37,420 nucleotides of DNA from NCBI GenBank assembly GCA_026786275.1, contig JAJAYJ010000072.1, positions 1 through 37,420 on the forward strand, written 5' to 3'. The position numbers and the translations under genes are program-made. Source of the stretch: Nocardioides sp. GTDB lineage: Bacteria > Actinomycetota > Actinomycetes > Propionibacteriales > Nocardioidaceae. The notes below the pieces were generated by a model. That model did no database searches, was not told the DNA's origin, and saw only the letters and a list, made by a program, of their open reading frames with translations. This document shows positions 23,283 to 30,327 of the stretch, piece by piece (position 1 is the first letter of the stretch; each line of letters opens with the position of its first letter).

Positions 23283-24387
23283 AGCGGAACACCTCTCGTC
23301 CGGCCGCCGAAGCGGCGTCCTGGACCTTCAACGTGTCGCGCACGACCCCGAAGATCTCCTCGAGGTCGAGGGGCGCGTCGGCGATCCTCATGTGCGGGTT
23401 CGTCACCGCGACCGGGTGCCACCAGGCACCGTCCGCGGTGATAACCGGCTCGGGCTCGAGGGAGTCGATCGAGACGTGGATGCCGCCGTCGGCGAAGCCC
23501 TCGGCCGCGACCGGCCGGATCACCCGGTCCTCGGCGGCGATGCCTTCAGCGTCGAGACGCTCGTGCAGCTCCCGCACTCCCTCCGGGTCCTCGTCGAAGC
23601 GAGTGGCTGCGATCTTGACCCGGAAACCCAGTGAGTTGGCCAGGGCAATCCCGTCGAGGGCACGTGTCCACGAACCGGCGCCTCGCATCTTGTCGTGGAT
23701 CTCCGGCGTCGCAGAGTCGAGGCTGACCTGCATGACCACGTCGCGGTCGATCGACTCCAGGAGCTCACGGCGGCGGCCACGCCCGAAGATCATCGCGTTG
23801 GTGAGGATCGTGCGCTCGAGACCGGCGGCGGCATCGACGATCTCCCCGAGCTGTGGGTGCATGAAGGGCTCGCCGCCGGTGAGGAGCAGCTCCTTGCCGC
23901 CCTGCTCGCGGAACTCGGCGAACAGAGGCCGCATCACGTCGGGATCGAGGCGACGGGCATCGGCCTTCGGCGAGGACTCTGCGCAGCAGTACAGGCAGGC
24001 GAGGTTGCAGTCGAAGTTGGTGTAGGCCCACAGGCGGTGACCGACCGGCGTTCGGTCGCCGATGCTGAAGACCGTCCCGGCATCGGGTTGGGCGTCGTCC
24101 ACGGCCCTGGCCCCGTCCTTGCGGACCGAGAACCACCACGGGCCGGCCGTGGTCTCTGCCAGGTGGTCTGCGACCTCGTGTCCGACCAGCTCGGCCCAGA
24201 CCGGCAGGTCGGTGACGACACTGGCCTCGGCACTGCGGATCGCGAGCACGTCTCCCGCCTCGAGGCGGCGCATGGCGCGGGTGATGAGGAGCAGCAGACC
24301 GCTGCCGCAGTCCATGTCGCCCCCGTCGATCAGCTTGGCGACATCGCCGAGCGGGGTGCTGGTCGGTAACGTAGTTGTCTGGGACAC
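23275..24387 (-). CDS. Radical SAM protein with N-terminal TusA-like domain
   Basis: A 370-residue two-part protein. Residues 12-80 resemble TusA/SirA sulfur carriers (GDMDCGSGLLLLITRAMRRL, AGDVLAIRS, DLPVWAELVGHEV), with Cys27 in place of the TusA active Cys but CGSG instead of CPxP. Residues about 118-330 are a radical SAM barrel, with the 4Fe-4S motif CNLACLYC at 127-134 and the SAM-binding GGEP at 171-174. A final Cys (FRCA) closes the protein. The GTG start lacks a strong ribosome site. First gene of the five-gene operon, divergent from a methyltransferase. Chemistry unknown; sulfur or selenium handling is an inference from the fusion. Confidence 0.85.
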   Translation of the reverse strand: MSQTTTLPTSTPLGDVAKLIDGGDMDCGSGLLLLITRAMRRLEAGDVLAIRSAEASVVTDLPVWAELVGHEVADHLAETTAGPWWFSVRKDGARAVDDAQPDAGTVFSIGDRTPVGHRLWAYTNFDCNLACLYCCAESSPKADARRLDPDVMRPLFAEFREQGGKELLLTGGEPFMHPQLGEIVDAAAGLERTILTNAMIFGRGRRRELLESIDRDVVMQVSLDSATPEIHDKMRGAGSWTRALDGIALANSLGFRVKIAATRFDEDPEGVRELHERLDAEGIAAEDRVIRPVAAEGFADGGIHVSIDSLEPEPVITADGAWWHPVAVTNPHMRIADAPLDLEEIFGVVRDTLKVQDAASAAGREVFRCA

Positions 24388-24496
24388 ACAGCAAACCTAC
24401 GGGAACTGCCGATACCGGGGGGCGAACACTCATCACGAAGTCGTGACGGGATGCCGCCGGCTGCGCCCCCGCCTGGCTGCGGGCTATCGTCACACG

Positions 24497-25144
24497 ATGG
24501 TCGACGCCGAGCTGTACCGCCCTGAAGACGCCGCCGCTCGGTCGGACTACTGGGAGAACGTCCACGACGGCAAGGACGTCGACGGGGTCTCGTGGTGGCA
24601 GTCGGTGCCGGAGCTGTCGCTGGGGTTGGTCGACGAGACGGGCCTGGGGATCGACAGCGCCGTGATCGACGTGGGCGCCGGCTGGTCCACCCTCGTCGAC
24701 CACCTCGTCGAGCGTGGCTACACCGACCTCACGGCGATCGACCTGTCGGTGACCGCGCTCACCACGGTGCGCGAGCGCGTGGGAGAGATCCCCGGACGGC
24801 TCGATCTCGATGTCGCCGATGTCCTCGACTTCCGGCCGCCCCGCACGTTCGCCTTGTGGCACGACCGGGCGGTCTTCCACTTCCTCACCGAGCAGGACGA
24901 GCGCGACGACTACCGGCTCTCGCTCGCACACTGCCTGGAGCCCGGCGGCTTCGTGGTGATCGCCACCTTCGGTCCCGACGGCCCGCTGACCTGCAGCGGG
25001 CTGCCGATCGTGCGCTACACCCATGAGGAGCTCGCCGCCGAGTTCCCCGACTACCGACTGCTCTCGACCAGCGGCGAGGACCACGTCACGCCCTGGGGCA
25101 CGCGCCAGCAGTTCACCGCGATCCTGCTGCAGCACGAGGCCTGA
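24497..25144 (+). CDS. Class I SAM-dependent methyltransferase
   Basis: A 215-residue methyltransferase. Residues 30-40 (GVSWWQSVPEL) and motif I VIDVGAGWS at 56-64, LTAIDLS (motif II), DVADVLDF, and the family-specific ALWHDRAVFHFLTEQDERDD and GGFVVIATFGPDGPLTCSGL identify a widespread family whose substrates are not well established. It is divergent from the radical SAM gene across a 109-bp gap, so co-regulation is plausible. If the operon handles selenium or sulfur, it could methylate a thiol or selenol, but nothing in the sequence proves that. Confidence 0.85.
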   Translation: MVDAELYRPEDAAARSDYWENVHDGKDVDGVSWWQSVPELSLGLVDETGLGIDSAVIDVGAGWSTLVDHLVERGYTDLTAIDLSVTALTTVRERVGEIPGRLDLDVADVLDFRPPRTFALWHDRAVFHFLTEQDERDDYRLSLAHCLEPGGFVVIATFGPDGPLTCSGLPIVRYTHEELAAEFPDYRLLSTSGEDHVTPWGTRQQFTAILLQHEA

Positions 25145-25300
25145 TCACCGCGAGCCGCCCGACCTGGCTCAACGGCTGGCTGTCCTCGCCTAGGGCCACG
25201 CGCACCTCTACGGTGTATGCCGACCGACCGATTTCTCGAGGTCGACGGCACGTGGGCATATCGGCCCGACCCCGTTTCCGCTGGTGAGGGCCCGTGTGCC

Positions 25301-25336
25301 GGAGCCGCCTGCCGGAATCGAACCGACGACTTTCTC
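25301..25336 (-). tRNA. tRNA-Thr 3'-end fragment (likely attachment-site copy)
   Basis: This 36-bp stretch matches 28931-28966, the acceptor and T-arm region of the intact tRNA-Thr, with two mismatches (25312, 25331). The rest of the tRNA is missing, so it is not functional. Together with the intact gene it brackets about 3.6 kb of foreign-looking DNA, as expected for an att duplication. Confidence 0.75.
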
Positions 25337-25430
25337 TATGCGAAGCCGATCTCGGACAGGACCGTTACGCGTGGCTAGCCAGCCATACACCGGACACCAA
25401 TCCTGGGACCGAACTCCGTGAGGCAAGTAT

Positions 25431-27323
25431 TCAGAGCGCACTCGACACGGGGGGGCTGTCCGGGGCGCGGCGGTAGTCGGGCAGTGGACGCGCGGGCTCG
25501 GACTGGAGCAGCATCACCGGGTTGCTGAAGGCGACGCGCCGGCCGGTCGCGTCGACAACGTTGAGCCGGACGAAGCATGATTGTGTTGCGTCGATCCCAA
25601 CGGTTGCTTGGCCCGCGGTGAAAGCGGTACTGGGCAGAGTCGTCACCACCGCAGTCCCCGGGTCGAGGCTGTTGCTGTAGTCCACCGGGCCGCGGACGAC
25701 CTCTACGTAGGAGCCGGTCGAAAGGTCCAGCGCCGTGACGGTCAGCTCACGAGAACGAGCCCCGGGTTTGATGGACACCGATCCCATCGGGTTGCCCTCG
25801 ACGCTTGCGTTGAGGTAACCGTTGAACGCGCCAAGCTCACCGACAAAGACCTGACCGCGCCTTAGTGCTGCCAGAAGATCGGCCTCGGAGGACGACGCCG
25901 CCCAGGTAGTGGTAAAGAACCGGTTCGGATCCTTCGCCCAAGACCCACTGGTTCCCGCGTGGTTGTCGTTGACGCCTGTGGCTGTCACCCAGAACCCGTT
26001 ACGGATGAAGGTGTCAAAGAGCCCAAGATGTGTCTCGAGACCCATTCCGGAGCGCTGACGGAAGCCAGACTCCACGATATCGACACCGCCCACCTCCCGG
26101 TTCAAGAAGCGACTCGCCACAGATCGACGCTGCGTGTCCTGCTGAGCTTGTGAGACGAGCGCTCCTGTGCCGCTTCCGAAGGGATGGTTCAGCGCAGCTA
26201 GTCCCCCGCCCTGATGAATCAGGTTCGAAGCGTAGGCAACAATGTCCGTGGGCTTTGTTGTCTGGTGCTGGATAAGGTGCTGCTCCCCGCCGAACCAGTT
26301 GACATGCTCGGATGATGTGGAGACCTCGACGCCGCGGCCAACGGCTAGCCGCGGGTACTGCTCGACATACTGGCGCACCATGTCGCTTTGCGTCTGCAGC
26401 GGCTGGTCGCCCGCCGTTGACGTCCTGTTGAACCGTAGGTATCCGAAGTAGGCGCGGGCTAGCGTCTTGGCCTGGCTGGTGACACCTAGCCGCAGATCGA
26501 CGAGTGCGTTGTCTGTGGCCACGATGTCGGGCCAGATGGCGGCAATATCGGACGCCATGTCAAGGGTGAGAGTGGTGAACGCTCCAGGCGGCGCCTGGAT
26601 CGTGACGACCCCGAGGAGGCCCTGTGCCGTTCGGCTGGGCGCCGCCGTTCCGACCCGGTAGGAAAGCTGACAACTGCCCGCTAGACGTCCCGCCGTTGCC
26701 GGCCGGTACGACAAGGTGATCAGGACCTCGGCCCACGCGTTCGGGCCGATGAGGTCCGGGAAGACGTCCAGTAGCAGCTGCTGGCCGGCGACATTGGTGC
26801 GCTGGCACTTGTTGGCGGCGATCCCGTCCATGAGGCAGCGACGGGACGCGGCGGCACTGCCTGAGCTGGTGGCCTCGACTTTGAGCGACCCCTTTGAGCC
26901 ACTCGGATCAGCAGGACTGGTCGGCGCGCTCACGATGCCGGTCGACGAGGAGGCCAGAGACCCAGAGGTCGCCGGTTTCCACGTATATGAGCCGCCTTCT
27001 ACGACCTCCGTCAGCCCAGTGAAGTGGAACTCACGAGGCGCCCGGTGCGCGCTCATGCGCCAGTCGTGATCGGTTGGCCAGAACACGTCGAAGCCATTTC
27101 GCGCTGCCTCTTCCAGCTGACTGTGCAAGCTCGCCGTGCCCTCGCTGAAGCTGGTGTGCACATGCATAGCCCCGCGCAGAGCTGTCATGTTTCCGATCAT
27201 CGGTGCGGTCAGCGCCGGACCCAGTGCAAGCGCTTCGCCGCCAAAGGCGGCCAGACCTGACGCGCCCACCACTTGCAAGAAGTCCCGCCGAGAGATGTCT
27301 CGGGACCCAAGAGAATTCACCAT
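25431..27323 (-). CDS. Tat-exported CehA/McbA-type PHP-like metallohydrolase
   Basis: A 630-residue protein. SRRDFLQVVGASGLAA from 11 is a twin-arginine signal. HVHTSFSEG at 54-62 and TDHD at 84-87 give the first metal ligands; GVEVS at 331, ALNHPFG at 377-383 and GVNDNHAG at 450-457 complete the PHP-like (CehA/McbA) set. Residues about 105-305 are a Ser/Thr-rich beta insertion between the two halves of the metal site, and the last 120 residues look like a beta-sandwich. CehA and McbA hydrolyse carbaryl; other substrates are unknown. Codon use is less GC-rich than the neighbours and it lies inside the tRNA-bracketed segment, so it was probably acquired. GGGGGA precedes the ATG. Confidence 0.83.
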   Translation of the reverse strand: MVNSLGSRDISRRDFLQVVGASGLAAFGGEALALGPALTAPMIGNMTALRGAMHVHTSFSEGTASLHSQLEEAARNGFDVFWPTDHDWRMSAHRAPREFHFTGLTEVVEGGSYTWKPATSGSLASSSTGIVSAPTSPADPSGSKGSLKVEATSSGSAAASRRCLMDGIAANKCQRTNVAGQQLLLDVFPDLIGPNAWAEVLITLSYRPATAGRLAGSCQLSYRVGTAAPSRTAQGLLGVVTIQAPPGAFTTLTLDMASDIAAIWPDIVATDNALVDLRLGVTSQAKTLARAYFGYLRFNRTSTAGDQPLQTQSDMVRQYVEQYPRLAVGRGVEVSTSSEHVNWFGGEQHLIQHQTTKPTDIVAYASNLIHQGGGLAALNHPFGSGTGALVSQAQQDTQRRSVASRFLNREVGGVDIVESGFRQRSGMGLETHLGLFDTFIRNGFWVTATGVNDNHAGTSGSWAKDPNRFFTTTWAASSSEADLLAALRRGQVFVGELGAFNGYLNASVEGNPMGSVSIKPGARSRELTVTALDLSTGSYVEVVRGPVDYSNSLDPGTAVVTTLPSTAFTAGQATVGIDATQSCFVRLNVVDATGRRVAFSNPVMLLQSEPARPLPDYRRAPDSPPVSSAL

Positions 27324-27492
27324 GCTTTCCCCCTGCCCGGATACCAGCTAGATGAGAACCGGATACGTTCAGCCAGGCGCTCCTATGAAGAGCTTCCCTC
27401 TCCCCAGAGGTCCCTTGTGCCCACGTGAGCGATGGCGACCATCGCTCGGTCACAACCCTGCACGCTAGTCGATGCCAACGCAGCATGTCGAG

Positions 27493-27762
27493 TGCGACTG
27501 GTCAATGATCGCCAGGGCGAGTACTCCTCGCTCACGGCTGCTGCGGCGGTCGTGGGCAAGCAGCTCGGTGTCGGTCACGAGTCCGTGCGTCGTTGGGTGG
27601 TCGAGTCCAGGTCGACGGCGTCCAGCGTGCCGGGGCGAGCACCGAGGAGCTGGCCGGGATCAAGGCGGTCAAGCCGAGGCCAGCCGGCTTGAGGATGACA
27701 ACGCGATCTTGAAGTCCGCGACGGCTTTCCTCGCCGGGGAACCCGACCTCCGCAACCGCTGA
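27493..27762 (+). pseudogene. IS3 OrfA remnant, at least two frameshifts
   Basis: One frame gives GEYSSLTAAAAVVGKQLGVG, then ESVRRWV. A second frame gives VDGVQRAGASTEELAGIKAV, and a third EASRLEDDNAILKSATAFLA ending at a stop at 27762. Read in order these make a typical IS3 OrfA with its leucine-zipper end; the frame changes near 27610 and 27670 inactivate it. Confidence 0.75.
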
Positions 27763-27764
27763 TC

Positions 27765-28620
27765 ATGGGTTTCATCGACACCATGAGAAGCCAAGGCCAC
27801 GCGGTCGAGTCGATCTGTCGGGTCCTGCGCGAGCAAGACTGTCAGATCGCCGCGCTACCGGGCCTGGAAGCGAGCAGGGCGCGTCGTCGCGCCCCGAATC
27901 GCGTCCGATGCCCACGTCGTCGACGCCGTGCGCGACATCGCCTGGACGACCAAGGTTGACGTCGACGGCGTCGTGGTGCGCAAGCTGGCGCCCGAGGGCC
28001 TTGACGGGCGCCGGAAGATAACCGCCTACCTGCGCGCCTCACCGTCATGCCCGAAGCCAGCGCCGGCGCGGTGGACCGCGCGATGCGAACCCTCGGGCTC
28101 TCAGGGGTCAGGCGTGACAAGGGCATCGGGGCGACGACCTCCTTCAAGGACAGCACAAGGCAGCAGCGTCGCCGTGATAACCCCCGAGAACGCCGCAACC
28201 ATCGTCAGCACCGGCAGGTCAGCAGCGGACCTACCGCCGACCCAGCCCGCGGTCGCACTGCACGATCTCTCCGGCCACAAAGGTCGTGCGGTCCGCGGGA
28301 TCGGTCGGGGCGCACAGCGGACGGAGTTGGGCGACCTTGGCCCGCAGTTCGTCCGTGCTTTGGGCCACCACACCATGGTCGGATCGATGGGCCGGGTCGG
28401 CGCCGCAGGTGACAACGCCGCCATGGAGAGCTTCTTCAGCCTGCTCCAAAAGAACGTCCTCAACAAGAAGGCCTGGGCCACCCGCGAGGAGCTCCGGATC
28501 GCGATCGTCACCTGGATCGAGAGGACCTACCACCGACGCCGCAGGCAGGACTCGCTGGGCCGATTGACCCCCATCGAGTTCGAGACCATCATGACCGCAC
28601 CGGCCACTCAGGCCGCGTGA
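27765..28620 (+). pseudogene. IS3 OrfB (DDE transposase) remnant
   Basis: The N-terminal part MGFIDTMRSQGHAVESICRV is followed by a frame change near 27858 (then YRAWKRAGRVVAPRIASDAH) and another near 28045 (then PEASAGAVDRAMRTLGLSGV). The catalytic core with the first two Asp residues is missing. The C-terminal part is intact from about 28370 (GSMGRVGAAGDNAAMESFFS and RTYHRRRRQ), including the last catalytic Glu. An open frame of 230 codons hides this damage. Confidence 0.75.
28150..28353 (-). pseudogene. IS21 IstA transposase fragment
   Basis: On the minus strand one frame reads ELRAKVAQLRPLCAPTDPAD, RTTFVAGEIVQCD, and a second frame continues DLPVLTMVAAFSGVITATLL. This is the start of the IstA catalytic domain with its first Asp; the usual WFPP segment between the two parts is lost. 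It lies inside the IS3 remnant. Confidence 0.7.
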
Positions 28621-28727
28621 CCCCACCTGTCACCTGATAGTGCAGCAGACCCGGGGCTGTCCCCCACACGTCCCCAAGCCTGGGCTGACGTCGAGACAGG
28701 CCCGGTTACAAAAAGCCCCGGAGACAA

Positions 28728-28756
28728 CGAAAACCTCAGGTCAGCGGGCTGACCTG
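28728..28756 (-). terminator. Rho-independent terminator downstream of the tRNA region
   Basis: A perfect 9-bp stem, CAGGTCAGC and GCTGACCTG, with a GG loop at 28737-28756, is followed on the minus strand by AGGTTTTCG. It would end transcripts reading leftwards from the tRNA-Arg fragment and tRNA-Thr. Confidence 0.65.
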
Positions 28757-28768
28757 CGGCTAGATGTG

Positions 28769-28822
28769 TGGTGCGCCTGGAGAGATTCGAACTCCCAACC
28801 TTCTGATCCGTAGTCAAATGCT
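28769..28822 (-). tRNA. Truncated tRNA-Arg(ACG), 3' part
   Basis: The minus strand reads from the anticodon arm (TGACTACGGATCAG, anticodon ACG) through the T-arm to GCGCACCA with the CCA end encoded. The 5' third (acceptor 5' strand and D-arm) is absent: sequence beyond 28822 does not pair. It cannot give a functional tRNA and looks like another integration scar. Confidence 0.75.
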
Positions 28823-28929
28823 GAGCTTCGGCGATCAGAGGTTTCAGGGGACATTCGTGGGACTTTGGCCCGCACGACCGGCGACCACGGCGATCTCCCG
28901 TTGCATCCCTGCAGGTCAGAGGCCCTTCG

Positions 28930-29005
28930 TGGAGCCGCCTGTCGGAATCGAACCGACGACCTTCTCATTACGAGTGAGACGCTCTACCGACTGAGCTAAG
29001 GCGGC
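28930..29005 (-). tRNA. tRNA-Thr (anticodon CGT)
   Basis: A complete cloverleaf on the minus strand. The acceptor stem pairs GCCGCCT with AGGCGGC, the anticodon loop is CTCGTAA in a TCTCA/TGAGA stem, the T-loop is GTTCGATTC, the discriminator is T and CCA is encoded. CGT reads the ACG threonine codon. Its 3' end is partly duplicated at 25301-25336. Confidence 0.95.
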
Positions 29006-29111
29006 GCGCTGCCAGGACCAGGTCGAGGACCCGGTCGGGCAACGCGGGGAACTATACGGAAGGCCGCCACGGGCGACCTAACCGGTGTATCGACGTGGTG
29101 CGGCCGGGTGC

Positions 29112-29294
29112 TCAGGCCGCGGCGGGCGTACGCCGCGGGGTTGCGGCGGCGCGGCCGGTGAGCAGGTGCTGCTCGACCCCGCACCAGCAGGTGAAGGAGA
29201 CCTCGATGCCGTGGTCGGTGTTGTCGAGCGAGGTGACCTGGCTCGGGAAGATGAGCTGGCGGCGTTCGCAGGCGGTGCAGGCGTGAAGGAACAT
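29112..29294 (-). CDS. Small zinc-ribbon-like protein
   Basis: A 60-residue protein. CTAC near residues 6-9 and CWCG near 36-39 form two cysteine pairs that could hold zinc, on either side of an extended stretch (QVTSLDNTDHGIEVSFT). A basic Ala/Arg/Pro tail follows. The ATG at 29294 has GGGAGG six bases upstream. Such mini-proteins are common in actinobacteria and uncharacterised. Divergent from the LysR gene. Confidence 0.7.
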   Translation of the reverse strand: MFLHACTACERRQLIFPSQVTSLDNTDHGIEVSFTCWCGVEQHLLTGRAAATPRRTPAAA

Positions 29295-29338
29295 GACGGG
29301 CCTCCCTCGGAGGGTTGACGGGGCGTGGTCTGACTAGC

Positions 29339-29357
29339 ATGACGCGCCGCCAGTCAT
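29339..29357. promoter_or_regulatory. Inverted repeat ATGAC-N9-GTCAT, candidate LysR site
   Basis: Five-base arms around nine bases, centred about 52 bp before the LysR-type regulator's start and in the divergent gap with the zinc-ribbon gene. Size and place fit a LysR recognition site used for autoregulation. Confidence 0.45.
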
Positions 29358-29399
29358 AGGGGTAGCCTCTCTTTCTGTTGACTCCCAAAGGAAATAACT

Positions 29400-30317
29400 A
29401 TGCTTTCGCTGCACCAGTTGCGCTGCTTCCTCAGCGTCTACGAGCACGGGTCGTTGACGGCGGCCGCGGACGAGCTCGGCTACGCACAACCGTCGATCTC
29501 CGAGCAGGTCCGCGGCCTCGAGAAGACCCTCGGCGTGCAGCTGTTCCGCCGCGTGGGTCGAGGGGTCGTGCCCACCACCGTGGCCGACACCCTGCGCCCG
29601 CACGCCGAGCGCACCATCGCCGCGGCCGAGGAGACCCTGCAGGCCGCGCGGCAGGTGCGCCGCTTCGAGACCGGCACGATCCGGTTCGGCATGTTCGGGG
29701 TGGCCCGGCTCTACGCCGGCGCCGGGCTGGTCGCCGACGTGCTCGCGCGGCACCCCGGCGTACGCGTGGAGCTCGTGGGCCAGAACTCCTCCGAGGTGCA
29801 GGAAGACCTGCGCCGGGGTCGGCTCGAGGCCGCGATGATCGCCACCCCGTACGTCGACAGCGCAGGCATGCAGGTCACGCCGGTCGCGCGCGACGAGCTC
29901 GTCTACGTCAGCGCCGACCCCGAAAAGCTCACCAGCCCGGTCACCGCCAAACGGCTCTCGGAGGCCAGCTTGGTGATGCCCGACACCACCTTCCGCGCCG
30001 ACGACTCCGTGCGGCTGCTGCTGCGCCAGATGCTGCACGAAACCGGCCGGAACCCGCAGACCCGGATCGAGGTGGAGGACCCCGAGATCGCCGTCGAGCT
30101 GGTCGGCATGGGGCTGGCCGACTCGGTGCTGCCCAAGGGCGCGGCCCAGCAGCTGCTGCCCCGCCTCGCCCCGCACGCGGGCTGGGTCTCGCTGCGGCCG
30201 CGGCTCTACGACACGTTCGCGGTCGTGCACCGGGCCGGCGCGACCCTGTCACCGGCGGCCCAGCTGATGATCGAGCTGGCCACCAAGCGGATCCAGGCCG
30301 TGTCCGACCCGCTGTAG
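29400..30317 (+). CDS. LysR family transcriptional regulator
   Basis: A 305-residue regulator. Residues 1-60 are the LysR winged helix-turn-helix (LHQLRCFLSVYEHGSLTAAA, AQPSISEQVRGLEKTLGVQL), and 90-300 the PBP2-like effector domain starting GTIRFGMFGVARLY. AAAGGA lies seven bases before the ATG. The likely target is unclear because neighbours are unrelated; the divergent mini-protein gene is the closest candidate. Convergent with the secreted peptidase gene, only 10 bp apart. Confidence 0.9.
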   Translation: MLSLHQLRCFLSVYEHGSLTAAADELGYAQPSISEQVRGLEKTLGVQLFRRVGRGVVPTTVADTLRPHAERTIAAAEETLQAARQVRRFETGTIRFGMFGVARLYAGAGLVADVLARHPGVRVELVGQNSSEVQEDLRRGRLEAAMIATPYVDSAGMQVTPVARDELVYVSADPEKLTSPVTAKRLSEASLVMPDTTFRADDSVRLLLRQMLHETGRNPQTRIEVEDPEIAVELVGMGLADSVLPKGAAQQLLPRLAPHAGWVSLRPRLYDTFAVVHRAGATLSPAAQLMIELATKRIQAVSDPL

Positions 30318-30327
30318 CGACGAGCCG

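Larger units (their letters stand above)
27420..28653 (+). mobile_element. Decayed IS3-family insertion sequence with IS21 fragment inside
   Basis: OrfA and OrfB remnants of an IS3-type element read on the plus strand, with a TGCAGCAGACCC-like end near 28641-28652 typical of these elements. The centre (about 28150-28353) is replaced by part of an IS21 transposase in the opposite direction. The left end is not defined precisely. No active transposase can be made. Confidence 0.75.

Noticed and set aside
27928-28620. Intact 230-residue transposase
   Set aside because: Only the two ends match IS3 OrfB; the middle is an IS21 fragment read on the wrong strand and the first two catalytic Asp residues are absent.
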